Source of the DNA: Sphingomonadales bacterium
GTDB lineage: Bacteria > Pseudomonadota > Alphaproteobacteria > Sphingomonadales > Sphingomonadaceae
Reading direction: 5' to 3'
Length of the DNA stretch: 12,717 bases
NCBI GenBank assembly: GCA_004292705.1
Contig: RDXA01000132.1
Span: 1 to 12,717 of the forward strand
A program made the position numbers and the translations under genes. A model generated the notes under the pieces. It ran no database searches. It was not told the origin of the DNA and saw only the letters and a list, made by a program, of their open reading frames with translations. The number at the start of each line of letters is the position of its first letter. The stretch's first letter is position 1. This document shows, piece after piece, positions 1-7,305 of this stretch.

Positions 1-52
1 GCACCCTCTCTATGACGAGCGGATGCGCGAGCTGATGGATGAGGCGCGGTGA
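1..52 (+). CDS. 3' end of an upstream gene, possibly pdxJ (partial)
   Basis: Only the last 16 codons are in the window, read in the frame starting at base 2 and ending at TGA 50-52. The visible tail is HPLYDERMRELMDEAR. A C-terminal helix ending in a MRxLMDEAR-type sequence resembles the end of PdxJ (pyridoxine 5'-phosphate synthase). pdxJ commonly precedes acpS in proteobacteria, and acpS lies two genes downstream here. That assignment rests on 16 residues plus context, so it is weak. The stop overlaps the GTG start of the next gene (GTGA at 49-52), which suggests one transcript with translational coupling. The remainder of the gene lies outside the window. Confidence 0.5.
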   Translation, partial: HPLYDERMRELMDEAR

Positions 53-333
53 GCGAGCCGGACCTCCCCGCCCTCACAGGCGAACAAAAGCGCTGGGCCT
101 TCGGTGCGGCCACGCTGTTCCTGCTCGCCATAGGCTTCCTCGGCTTTGCGCTCAGCCAGAAGGTCATGATGGTCTTCGCGGTCGGCTGGATCGCATTGAT
201 GATCTTCGGCTTCGTCGGCGCGATCCGTGTTGCCAAGGGCGACTTCGCGCACCCGCTGTTCAAGGCGCAGGTGATGCTCCACATTGTCGCCGTGGGGCTA
301 CTGGCGGCAGTGGTGATAAGGGCATTCAAGTGA
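49..333 (+). CDS. Small three-helix inner-membrane protein of unknown function
   Basis: The gene encodes 94 residues from a GTG start that overlaps the preceding TGA. GAGG at 41-44 is a weak ribosome-binding site 4 nt upstream. The protein has a short polar N-terminus (about residues 1-14) and three hydrophobic segments at roughly 16-35, 39-60 and 74-91, with basic residues at the helix ends (QK near 37-38, R60, K63, K72). It has no catalytic motif that I recognise and I cannot assign a family. Its stop overlaps the GTG start of acpS (GTGA at 330-333), so it sits inside a translationally coupled chain between a possible pdxJ and acpS. That position suggests co-expression with vitamin B6, ACP and secretion genes but says nothing firm about function. 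An alternative start is unlikely because no other in-frame start precedes the first helix closely. Confidence 0.8.
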   Translation: MSEPDLPALTGEQKRWAFGAATLFLLAIGFLGFALSQKVMMVFAVGWIALMIFGFVGAIRVAKGDFAHPLFKAQVMLHIVAVGLLAAVVIRAFK

Positions 334-731
334 TTATCGGCATGGGCTCCGACCTCTGCAATATCGAGCGGATCGGCAATTCGCTGGCTCGTTATGGGGA
401 GCGGTTCGAACACCGCGTCTTCACCGCCACCGAGATCGCGAAGGCCCGCCGTCGGCCCTACACTATTGCCGGAACCTACGCGAAGCGCTTTGCCGCCAAG
501 GAGGCATTCTCCAAAGCCGTTGGGACAGGTTTCAAGCGCGGCGTGTTCATGAAGGACATCGGCGTCGTCAACGCACCCTCGGGCGCACCGACCCTTGCGC
601 TCACCGGCGGGGCGGCTTTGCGGCTTGAAGAAATGATCCCGGCAGGCCATGAGGCGCGCATTCACCTGACCCTCACCGACGATCACCCCTGGGCGCAGGC
701 CTTCGTGATCATCGAAGCCATCCCTCTCTGA
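330..731 (+). CDS. acpS: Holo-[acyl-carrier-protein] synthase
   Basis: This 133-residue protein has the usual length for AcpS. AcpS transfers 4'-phosphopantetheine from CoA to the serine of apo-ACP in the cytoplasm, which activates fatty-acid synthesis. The N-terminal GxGSDLCNIERI segment carries the metal-binding Asp. The central RFAAKEAFSKA segment carries the KEA motif with the second metal-binding Glu and matches the family closely. The start is GTG at 330, with AAGGG at 318-322 seven bases upstream, and it overlaps the previous stop as GTGA. An ATG at 342 would remove the first beta strand (residues IIG). The open frame extends back to base 39, but that part lies antisense to nothing and in the wrong frame over the membrane-protein gene, so it is not part of acpS. 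lepB follows after 17 bases. Confidence 0.96.
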   Translation: MIIGMGSDLCNIERIGNSLARYGERFEHRVFTATEIAKARRRPYTIAGTYAKRFAAKEAFSKAVGTGFKRGVFMKDIGVVNAPSGAPTLALTGGAALRLEEMIPAGHEARIHLTLTDDHPWAQAFVIIEAIPL

Positions 732-748
732 AGCGGTTATCCTTCTCC

Positions 749-1633
749 ATGGCAAGCACCCCCACCCCGCAAGCGACCGACGCGTCCGAAAAGGTCAACT
801 GGCTCGCCGAGATCCGCGGTCTGGCGCTGATGCTGCTGGCGGTGCTGGCGTTCCACAGCCTGATCGCCAAGCCGTTCTACATCCCCTCAACCTCGATGAT
901 GCCGACTCTTTGGGTGGGTGACCGGCTGGTGGTGAGCAAATATCCCTATGGCTGGTCATGGGCCTCGGCGAGCTTCCATCTCTTGCCCCGCAGCGACTGG
1001 CGGGTGTGGCCGAGCACGCCCGAATATGGCGACATCGTCATCCCCGTCCACCCGATGCGGGACGAGGACTATATCAAGCGGGTCGTCGCGCTGGGGGGTG
1101 ACACGATCGAGGTGCGCGGCGGACAGATCATCCTCAACGGCCGCCCCATCAAACGCGAAGTGGTGCCGGCCGTGCGCATCCCGTTCGAGCCCGAACTGTT
1201 GTGCAAGGACAGCCCTTGCCTCAGTGCCTTCGAGCAGTTTCGTGAGACTGACCTCGACGGGCGCGACTTCTTCGCCCCGCCAACGTGGCGCGAAACCCTG
1301 CCCAATGGTGCGACCTATCTCACGATCGACTACACCGATCAGGAACTGGACAATTACGGCCCTTACACCGTGCCCGAAGGCCAAGTCTTCGTAATGGGTG
1401 ACAACCGCGATCTGTCTGCCGACAGCCGCGCCCCTGCGATCGCCAACGGGCTCGGCAATGGCGTGCCGCTCGCAAACATCGGCGGGCGCGCAGAGTTCAT
1501 CACTTTCAGCCTCAACGGGTCGACCACCTGGAACCCGGCGACGTGGATTTCGAGCCTGCGCGGGGATCGTGCCTGGACGACCCTGCGCCCGCCGCTCGCC
1601 GAGGGCGCGGTTTCCGAACCCGCCGCTGAATAG
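749..1633 (+). CDS. lepB: Signal peptidase I
   Basis: This 294-residue protein is a type I leader peptidase that cleaves Sec/Tat signal peptides on the periplasmic side of the inner membrane. It has an N-terminal membrane segment at about 24-40. The nucleophile box PSTSMMPTL has Ser49 as the catalytic serine. Lys110 in DYIKRVVALGGD is the general base. The late GDNRDLSADSR motif completes the family signature. Between the lysine box and GDNRD there is a longer loop with two cysteines (CKDSPC, residues near 151-156), which could form a periplasmic disulfide. The ATG at 749 has no good ribosome-binding site and lies 17 bases after acpS. In many Sphingomonadales lepB is followed by rnc-era, but here a DUF3089 hydrolase gene follows. 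Confidence 0.96.
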   Translation: MASTPTPQATDASEKVNWLAEIRGLALMLLAVLAFHSLIAKPFYIPSTSMMPTLWVGDRLVVSKYPYGWSWASASFHLLPRSDWRVWPSTPEYGDIVIPVHPMRDEDYIKRVVALGGDTIEVRGGQIILNGRPIKREVVPAVRIPFEPELLCKDSPCLSAFEQFRETDLDGRDFFAPPTWRETLPNGATYLTIDYTDQELDNYGPYTVPEGQVFVMGDNRDLSADSRAPAIANGLGNGVPLANIGGRAEFITFSLNGSTTWNPATWISSLRGDRAWTTLRPPLAEGAVSEPAAE

Positions 1634-1646
1634 GGGAGGCGCGGCG

Positions 1647-2792
1647 ATGGTCAGGAAATTCCTCTATTTCGTCGCGACCTGCATCGTCCTGGTGATCGGC
1701 GGGCGCATCGCTTACGAGCTGTTTCAGGAAGACCTCGCCCAAATCGCGCTGGTGCCTTCCGCCGAATTCGCACCGGTCACACCGCTTGAAGCCAATGCCT
1801 ATGATGACCCGGCGCTATGGTTCTCGCGCCCCGGGATCGGCACCAGCGATCCCGCACGCTGGCAGCCGGCCTATGCCAATGACCGCGGGTTGCTTCCCAC
1901 CCCGGCCGGGCCCAAGCAGGCTTTCGCGGTGTTCTTCGTCCATCCCACCAGCTACCTTAACCGCGCCAGCTGGAACGCTCCGCTCGAAAACGGCGGCGAC
2001 CCCGAGGCCGAGAGGATCGCGCGGATTTATCTTCGCGGGATGGCGAGCCCCTTCAACGCCGCGTCCGAAATCTGGGCGCCGCGTTACCGTCAGGCGACCA
2101 TGGGCGCCTTCCTAACCACTGCGCCCGAAGGGGCCAAGGCGGTCGAGGCGGCCTATTCCGATGTGCGCGAGGCGTTCCGCTATTTCCTTTCCTCAGTCGA
2201 TGGCGATACGCCGATCGTGCTTGCAGGGCACTCGCAAGGCGCGCTGCACCTCAAGCGCCTCATCGCCGAGGAACTCAAGGACACGCCCGCCGCCACACGG
2301 CTCGTGGCGGCCTATCTGATCGGCTGGCCGGTTTCGACCCTGCACGACTTGCCGGTGATCGGCTTTCCCGCCTGTGCTGCGCCCGACCAGACGGCGTGCA
2401 TCATCAGCTGGTCGAGCTTTGCCGAGCCCGCCGATCCGGCACTGGTGCTGAAGGCCTATGCCGCAACCCCGGCGCTCGACGGCAAGCTGCCGGGCAGCGA
2501 TCCGATGCTGTGCAGCAACCCGCTCACCGGCCAGTTCGGCGGCAACGCACCCGCCAGCGCCAATCTCGGCACTCTGGTGCCCGAAGACAGCATGGAAAAG
2601 GGCGAACTCGTCCCCGGTCTTGTCCCTGCGCGCTGCGACAAGCGCGGCTTATTGCTGATTGGCCCGCCGCCCGAGATGGGTTCCTATGTGTTGCCGGGCA
2701 ATAATTACCACGTCTACGACCTGCCGCTGTTCTGGGCGAACACCAAGGCCGACGTAATCAGGCGGGCGGACGCATGGCGGACGCCGAACTGA
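1647..2792 (+). CDS. Membrane-anchored DUF3089 alpha/beta hydrolase
   Basis: This 381-residue protein has an N-terminal hydrophobic segment (about 4-19) that would act as an uncleaved anchor or signal, placing the body in the periplasm. Residues 90-210 have alpha/beta-hydrolase character: a beta strand AVFFVHPTSY (94-103) and the nucleophile elbow GHSQG (194-198, Ser196). The combination of FVHPTSY, WNAP, the elbow and a late YHVYDLPLFW segment matches the DUF3089 family of lipase-like proteins with unknown substrates. Cysteines near 240-252 may form disulfides. The ATG at 1647 is fixed by GGGGAGG at 1633-1639, seven bases upstream; the frame is open further back to 1398, but that part overlaps lepB and is a shadow. 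The gene starts 13 bases after lepB and overlaps ruvX by 19 bases. Confidence 0.88.
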   Translation: MVRKFLYFVATCIVLVIGGRIAYELFQEDLAQIALVPSAEFAPVTPLEANAYDDPALWFSRPGIGTSDPARWQPAYANDRGLLPTPAGPKQAFAVFFVHPTSYLNRASWNAPLENGGDPEAERIARIYLRGMASPFNAASEIWAPRYRQATMGAFLTTAPEGAKAVEAAYSDVREAFRYFLSSVDGDTPIVLAGHSQGALHLKRLIAEELKDTPAATRLVAAYLIGWPVSTLHDLPVIGFPACAAPDQTACIISWSSFAEPADPALVLKAYAATPALDGKLPGSDPMLCSNPLTGQFGGNAPASANLGTLVPEDSMEKGELVPGLVPARCDKRGLLLIGPPPEMGSYVLPGNNYHVYDLPLFWANTKADVIRRADAWRTPN

Positions 2793-3259
2793 TTTACGAG
2801 GACGCGCGCAGCTTCGGTGCGGCGCTGGGCGACGGCGGCGTTCTGCTGGGGCTCGATCTCGGCACCAAGACCATCGGGACGGCGACTTGCGATGCAGGCT
2901 GGCGGTTCGCAACCAACGGGACGACGATCCAGCGCAGCAAATGGGGACGCGACCGCGAGACGCTGGCGGCGCTGGTCAAGGAGCGGGGAGTCAAAGGCAT
3001 CGTGCTTGGCCTCCCTCGCAACATGGACGGCAGCGAAGGTCCTCGTGCGCAGGCCTCCCGCGCCTATGCCCGCAACTGCGCCGAGGCTTTCGCCCTGCCG
3101 ATCCTGCTGTGGGACGAGCGCTGGTCAACCCAGGCCGCCGAAGCCGCGATGATCGGTCAGGACATGAGCCGCGCCAAGCGCGCCGCCGTGATCGATGCTC
3201 ACGCCGCAGCGGTGATCCTGCAAGGCGCGATCGACCGGCTGGCCGGGGGCGTGCTCTAA
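2774..3259 (+). CDS. ruvX: Putative pre-16S rRNA nuclease / Holliday junction resolvase-like protein (YqgF/RuvX)
   Basis: This 161-residue protein has the RNase-H-like fold of YqgF. In Escherichia coli this protein processes the 5' end of 16S rRNA, and it was earlier proposed as a Holliday junction resolvase. Visible motifs are LGLDLGTKTIG (25-35) with metal-binding Asp28, GLPRNMDGSEG (79-89), LLWDERWST (111-119) with its acidic residue, and IDAHAAAVILQ (140-150) with Asp141. The length is slightly above the typical 140-150 because of a 20-residue N-terminal extension before the first strand. The ATG at 2774 lies inside the end of the hydrolase gene, a 19-base overlap. The gene runs in the same direction as lepB and the thioesterases, so it probably shares their transcript. 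Confidence 0.94.
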   Translation: MADAELIYEDARSFGAALGDGGVLLGLDLGTKTIGTATCDAGWRFATNGTTIQRSKWGRDRETLAALVKERGVKGIVLGLPRNMDGSEGPRAQASRAYARNCAEAFALPILLWDERWSTQAAEAAMIGQDMSRAKRAAVIDAHAAAVILQGAIDRLAGGVL

Positions 3260-3275
3260 CCCCTGCCAATTCAGC

Positions 3276-3307
3276 CATTGCAAGGCTCCCGCCCGCACCC
3301 CTATGCA
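3276..3307 (+). promoter_or_regulatory. Possible promoter upstream of the first thioesterase gene
   Basis: TTGCAA (3278-3283) and TATGCA (3302-3307) are separated by 18 bases in the 54-base gap after ruvX. The ATG at 3314 is only six bases after the second element and has no ribosome-binding site, so a transcript from here would be leaderless or nearly so. This is pattern matching only; in G+C-rich alphaproteobacterial DNA such matches also occur by chance. Confidence 0.3.
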
Positions 3308-3313
3308 CCCCGC

Positions 3314-3793
3314 ATGAACACGCCTCCTGCCCGGTTCGATGCGCGCGAAGCGTCCAAGTGGTTCTTCCGGCATGGCCACACCGGCTGGCTCGGCCTGCGC
3401 TTCACCGATCAGGGTGAGAACTGGGTCGAGCTGGAGTTGCCCTGGCGTGAAGACCTGCTCGGCGAAACCAGCCGCCACGTGCTTGCCTCCGGCCCGATCA
3501 TCAGCCTGATGGACATGGCGAGCGGGATGGCGATCTGGCAGACGCGGGGCACTTTCGCCCCTGTCGCAACGCTAGACCTGCGCGTCGATTACCAGCGTCC
3601 CGCCCGCGAACGGGCAAGCGTCAGGGGCCGGGTCGAATGTTATCGCATCACCAGATCGGCCGCCTTCGTCCGGGGCATTGCTTATGACGATACACCGGAG
3701 GACCCGGTCGCTCATGTGGCAGGCGTTTTCATGACCATCGGTGCAGATCCGCGTGAGGCAAACCCGGCCCTGAAGGGTGACAGCCATGCGTGA
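3314..3793 (+). CDS. Hotdog-fold thioesterase (PaaI type), first of a tandem pair
   Basis: This 159-residue protein belongs to the PaaI/4HBT hotdog superfamily, which hydrolyses acyl-CoA thioesters in the cytoplasm. The central-helix segment is VLASGPIISLMDMASGMAIW (56-75), where Asp67 falls at the usual catalytic acid position. It lacks the HGG tripeptide that normally precedes the helix (ASG here). The following strand VATLDLRVDYQRPA (84-97) is typical. I start it at ATG 3314; a TTG at 3278 in the same frame would add twelve residues of low-complexity sequence (HPYAPR-like) and has no better ribosome-binding site. It overlaps the second thioesterase gene by eight bases. Its substrate cannot be told from sequence. 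Confidence 0.88.
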   Translation: MNTPPARFDAREASKWFFRHGHTGWLGLRFTDQGENWVELELPWREDLLGETSRHVLASGPIISLMDMASGMAIWQTRGTFAPVATLDLRVDYQRPARERASVRGRVECYRITRSAAFVRGIAYDDTPEDPVAHVAGVFMTIGADPREANPALKGDSHA

Positions 3794-4181
3794 ACCCGAG
3801 GAATTGCCTGCTTATGCCCGCTCGCTCGGAATTACGCTCACCGGCAACGACGAGGGTGGACTGCCCGTGCTGACCGTGCCCTTCGGCACGATGGTCGAAG
3901 GCCGCCCGCAGCATTTCCACGGCGGGGCGACCGCAGGGCTGCTCGAGAACGCAGGCTATGCCGCATTGCGCACCGCGCTGATCGCAGCGGGCCGCGATCC
4001 GCAGCTGAAACCGATCAATATCACTGTGCAATACCTTGCGGCCGGCAAATCGCAGGCCAGCTTTGCCGTGGGACGCATCACCCGACTTGGGCGGCGCAAT
4101 GCCAATATCACGGTTGAAGCCTGGCAGGATGACCGCACGCGTCCGATTGCTACGGCGGTGATGAATATCCTGATGGTCTAG
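3786..4181 (+). CDS. Hotdog-fold thioesterase (PaaI type), second of a tandem pair
   Basis: This 131-residue protein has a PaaI-type hotdog domain with HFHGGATAGLLENAGYAAL (43-61). The HGG (45-47) is present, and Glu54 stands where the first paralogue and E. coli PaaI have Asp. The strand INITVQYLAAG (77-87) and the terminal strand RPIATAVMNILMV complete the fold. I prefer ATG 3786, with AAGGG at 3773-3777 eight bases upstream, over GTG 3777 in the same frame. It overlaps its upstream paralogue by eight bases, so translation is probably coupled. Its TAG stop shares the bases CTAG (4178-4181) with the stop of the oppositely oriented penicillin-binding protein gene. Both proteins may assemble together, which is inference. 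Confidence 0.9.
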   Translation: MREPEELPAYARSLGITLTGNDEGGLPVLTVPFGTMVEGRPQHFHGGATAGLLENAGYAALRTALIAAGRDPQLKPINITVQYLAAGKSQASFAVGRITRLGRRNANITVEAWQDDRTRPIATAVMNILMV

Positions 4182-6358
4182 GGCGGCGGGCTCGGCGCAG
4201 GCGTCGGCACTGGCTGTACCACCACGCCTTGCCCATCGACCCGCACCTCGACCGGCACACCCTCCTGCGACAACGTCACGCCATTGTCGTCGACCTTGAG
4301 GCTCGCCCCGTCCTGACCGAGCGGGATTTCCCCGCCTTCGATGATGTCGAGCGGCTGCACAGGGCCCTCGGGATCCGGCGTGTCCTGGGCCTTGGGCGCG
4401 GGTGCCGCCTCGATCTTCAGGGCACCGCGCAGGAAATCGCGCCAGATCCGCGCCGGCAGGCTGCCGCCGGTGACCCCGTTGAGGGGTGTGTTGTCATCGT
4501 TGCCGATCCACACCCCGACCACCAGGTCTCCCGCATAGCCGACGAACAGCGCGTCGCGGTAATCCTGCGTGGTGCCGGTCTTGCCGTAGTTTGCAATCGG
4601 CAACGCCGCATTGCGCCCGGTCCCGCGATTGATCGCTGCGCGCAGCATCCCTTCAAGATCCTCGTGCGTGCCGGAGGACATCGAGTCCTTGCGTGTCGTC
4701 AGCCACTCCCACCATCCCGGCTCACCGCGCGCGAAGGCATGAGGTTCGACCGGATAGTCATTTGCCGCTATCCCCGCATAGGCTGCGGTCAGCTCCATGA
4801 GCGTCATCGCCGAGGTGCCAAGTGCAAGACTCGGGTCGCCTTCAGTCATCGGCGCGGTGATGCCGAGTTTCCGTGCGGTGCGGATCACCTTGTCGCTGCC
4901 CACTGCCTGAAACAGGCGCACCGCTGCAACATTGCTGGATTGGGCGAAGGCATCTTCCAGCGTGATCTGATCGGAATAGCGCTCACGCGCGTTTTTGGGG
5001 CGGTAGCTGCCTTGCGTTATCGGGGTATTGGGGATGGTATCCCCGGGCTCCCACCCTTCTTCGAGAGCAGCGAGGTAGACGAAGGTCTTGAAGGTCGAAC
5101 CCGGCTGGCGACGGGCCTGGGTTGCGCGGTTGAAGGGCGACTTGCCATAGTCGCGCCCGCCGACCATCGCCACGACCTCGCCATTGCGCCGCATCGCCAC
5201 CAGCGCGACCTGCGCCCCGCCCAGCGGCGCGCGCGCGACGATGCGGCTGGCGAGCGCCTGAAGGCGGGAGTCAAGCGTCGTGGTGAGCACGGCTTGGGAA
5301 TAGCTCGCCTCCATCCCCTCACGCGCCAGCGGCAGGGCCCAGTCGGCGAAATAGGTGCCAGTCGGCAGGTTATCGTCGCGGGTGCGCACATCGATGCGCG
5401 GATCGGGCAGTGCCTTGGCCTCGGCAGCGGTGAGATAGCCTTCATCGACCATCGACTGGATCACCAGCGCCATGCGCGCCTTGGCCTTGTCGTAATGCTT
5501 GGTCGGCGCATAGCGCGAAGGGGCCTGAAGCAACCCCGCCAGCATCGCTGCCTGTTCGGGGCGCAGCTTCTCGGGCTGGCGGTAGAAATAATGCAAGCTT
5601 GCAGCGCGCAACCCGTACTGGTTGTCGCCGAAATAGGCATTCGACAAGTATCGTTCGAGGATCTCGTCCTTGGTCAGCCAGCTTTCCAGCCACAGCGCGA
5701 TCAACGCCTCGCGCGCCTTGCGGCTGAGCGATTGTTCGGGGGTGAGGAAGGTGAACTTGGCGAGCTGCTGGGTGATGGTCGAGCCGCCGCCATAGCCGGT
5801 GATCAGCGCCCGGGCGATACCGCGCGGATCGATCCCCCAATGGGAATAGAACCGCCGGTCCTCGATCGCCATGAAGGCCTGGGGCACGTGCGGTGGCAGA
5901 TCGGCGATCTTGACAGGGGCTTCGACAATCGCCCCCTGCCGCGCGATCGGCGTGCCGTCGCTGGCGAGCAGCGTGACCTGCGGTGGGGCGATGGGTTCGA
6001 GGCTCTTGGAGAGCGGCGCGGTGATAGTCAGCCAGCCAATCAACGCCACAAACAGCGCGAGGCCCGCCATGATACCGCGTCCCGTCCACCAAAGTTTAGA
6101 GCGGTCGCGCCAGTAATCGCGCTGCCACCAGCGCAGGCGCTTCTTCTCTTCGATGACGAGCGCCTCGTCGATGCCTGCGAGCTTCGCGTCCCACGCCGCA
6201 AAGTCGGGCGTGCCCGAGACGCGCGGACGCGGATCGTCATCGTCGTCATCGTCAACCGGACGGGTCGATTCGTAGAGCGGAAAGAAGCCACCGGGCGTGC
6301 CCGTGCGATCCGGAGCACCGGCGCGCGAGCCTTTCCAGAATCGTTCGAACAGCACCAT
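4178..6358 (-). CDS. Class A penicillin-binding protein (bifunctional peptidoglycan glycosyltransferase/transpeptidase, PBP1A-like)
   Basis: This 726-residue enzyme polymerises and cross-links peptidoglycan at the outer face of the inner membrane. It has an N-terminal cytoplasmic region of about 93 residues with a run of seven Asp (36-42), then a membrane helix at about 94-114. The GT51 glycosyltransferase domain carries EDRRFYSHWGID (166-177, catalytic Glu166) and GGSTITQQLAK (191-201). The transpeptidase domain carries STFK (421-424, nucleophile Ser421), SSN (474-476) and KTGT (593-596). A Pro/Ala-rich tail follows (about 650-726). It is shorter than E. coli PBP1A (about 850) and shows no obvious OB-fold insertion. 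ATG 6358 has no ribosome-binding site. The gene lies directly downstream of cobS, whose frame runs 107 bases into it. Confidence 0.95.
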   Translation of the reverse strand: MVLFERFWKGSRAGAPDRTGTPGGFFPLYESTRPVDDDDDDDPRPRVSGTPDFAAWDAKLAGIDEALVIEEKKRLRWWQRDYWRDRSKLWWTGRGIMAGLALFVALIGWLTITAPLSKSLEPIAPPQVTLLASDGTPIARQGAIVEAPVKIADLPPHVPQAFMAIEDRRFYSHWGIDPRGIARALITGYGGGSTITQQLAKFTFLTPEQSLSRKAREALIALWLESWLTKDEILERYLSNAYFGDNQYGLRAASLHYFYRQPEKLRPEQAAMLAGLLQAPSRYAPTKHYDKAKARMALVIQSMVDEGYLTAAEAKALPDPRIDVRTRDDNLPTGTYFADWALPLAREGMEASYSQAVLTTTLDSRLQALASRIVARAPLGGAQVALVAMRRNGEVVAMVGGRDYGKSPFNRATQARRQPGSTFKTFVYLAALEEGWEPGDTIPNTPITQGSYRPKNARERYSDQITLEDAFAQSSNVAAVRLFQAVGSDKVIRTARKLGITAPMTEGDPSLALGTSAMTLMELTAAYAGIAANDYPVEPHAFARGEPGWWEWLTTRKDSMSSGTHEDLEGMLRAAINRGTGRNAALPIANYGKTGTTQDYRDALFVGYAGDLVVGVWIGNDDNTPLNGVTGGSLPARIWRDFLRGALKIEAAPAPKAQDTPDPEGPVQPLDIIEGGEIPLGQDGASLKVDDNGVTLSQEGVPVEVRVDGQGVVVQPVPTPAPSPPP

Positions 6359-7295
6359 GCGAAGACTGTGTTACCAGTCTAGGACACTTTGGAGCAAGCG
6401 TGAGGAACGAGAGGCGGAAAGCGAAACCGACCGAACCGAAGATCGCCGCATTCTGCGCCCAGGTGATTACGGTGCGCGGGCTCATCACGGTCGAGATATC
6501 GCCGTTGATGAAGCCTTGCCGGGTGAGTTCGGCAACCTTGACCATGTCGGCGATCAGCTTGTCATCGGCCTCAGGCGTCTTGGACTTGACGATCTGCTGT
6601 TCGACCTCGGGCTTTAGGTAGTTCAGCGCCACGACGATGTTCCAGCGGTCCATCTGCGCCTGATTGATCGCCTGCGTGCCGTGATAGAGGCCACTGGTAT
6701 CGCCAAGCCCCACGGTGTTGGTGGTGGCGAAAAGGCGGAACCACGGATTGGGCGTGATCACGCGGTTCTGGTCGAGCAGGGTCAGGCGGCCATCGAATTC
6801 GAGAATGCGCTGGATCACGAACATCACGTCAGGCCGCCCCGCGTCATATTCGTCAAAGGTCAGCGCCACCGGGTGCTGGAGCGCCCAAGGAAGAATGCCT
6901 TCCTTGAACTCGGTGACCTGCAGCCCGTCCTTCAGCACGATCGCATCGCGGCCGACCAGATCGATACGGCTGATATGCGCGTCCAAGTTGACGCGAATGC
7001 TTGGCCAGTTGAGGCGGGCGGCGACCTGTTCGATGTGGGTCGACTTGCCGGTGCCGTGATAGCCTTGCACCATCACCCGGCGATTATGCGCAAAGCCTGC
7101 AAGGATCGCCAGCGTGGTGTCCGGATCGAACACATAGGCGCCGTCGGTTTCGGGCACGTGCTCGTCCTTCGCCGAGAAGGCGGGCACCTGCCAATCGACA
7201 TCGATGCCGAAGACCTCGCGGACGTCGACGATGGTGTCGGGCTGGGTGGGCATGGCGCTGGCGCCGGTGACATTGGAATTGGAAAATGAGGTCAT
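6252..7295 (-). CDS. cobS: CobS-type AAA+ ATPase with lost C-terminus (3'-truncated, read-through)
   Basis: CobS is the AAA+ motor subunit that works with CobT (and CobN) in aerobic cobaltochelatase. From ATG 7295 the protein has Walker A GYHGTGKST (78-86), Walker B LTFDEYD (145-151), sensor ATTNT (190-194) and STVMSPRTVITWAQ (268-281), very close to the family. Agreement stops at FAFRLSFL (291-298). Family members continue with an NKCDE-type stretch and about 30 more residues. Here 49 unrelated residues follow, encoded by the 43-base gap and the first 107 bases of the penicillin-binding protein gene in another frame. No cobT follows. ATG 7253 is an alternative start; the frame is open back to 8093, but that part is antisense to the oxygenase gene. 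It is either a decayed gene or a variant with an altered tail. Confidence 0.82.
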   Translation of the reverse strand: MTSFSNSNVTGASAMPTQPDTIVDVREVFGIDVDWQVPAFSAKDEHVPETDGAYVFDPDTTLAILAGFAHNRRVMVQGYHGTGKSTHIEQVAARLNWPSIRVNLDAHISRIDLVGRDAIVLKDGLQVTEFKEGILPWALQHPVALTFDEYDAGRPDVMFVIQRILEFDGRLTLLDQNRVITPNPWFRLFATTNTVGLGDTSGLYHGTQAINQAQMDRWNIVVALNYLKPEVEQQIVKSKTPEADDKLIADMVKVAELTRQGFINGDISTVMSPRTVITWAQNAAIFGSVGFAFRLSFLTLAPKCPRLVTQSSHGAVRTILERLARRCSGSHGHARWLLSALRIDPSG

Positions 7296-7305
7296 CGCGG
7301 GGCGA

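Noticed and set aside
39..329. Upstream extension of the acpS frame.
   Set aside because: It lies over the membrane-protein gene in another frame, and AcpS proteins begin at the IIGMGSDL segment; GTG 330 has a ribosome-binding site.
1398..1646. Upstream extension of the DUF3089 frame.
   Set aside because: It overlaps the conserved end of lepB; a strong GGGGAGG site and a hydrophobic N-terminus support ATG 1647.
4229..6382. A 717-codon open frame on the + strand covering almost the whole penicillin-binding protein gene.
   Set aside because: It is antisense to a gene with complete catalytic motifs, its translation has no recognisable domain, and it is rich in Arg/His/Gly as expected for a shadow frame in G+C-rich DNA.
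6368..6387. GTGT...ACAC ends of a 20-base stretch before the pbp start, considered as an operator.
   Set aside because: Only four bases at each end are complementary; the inner twelve do not pair.
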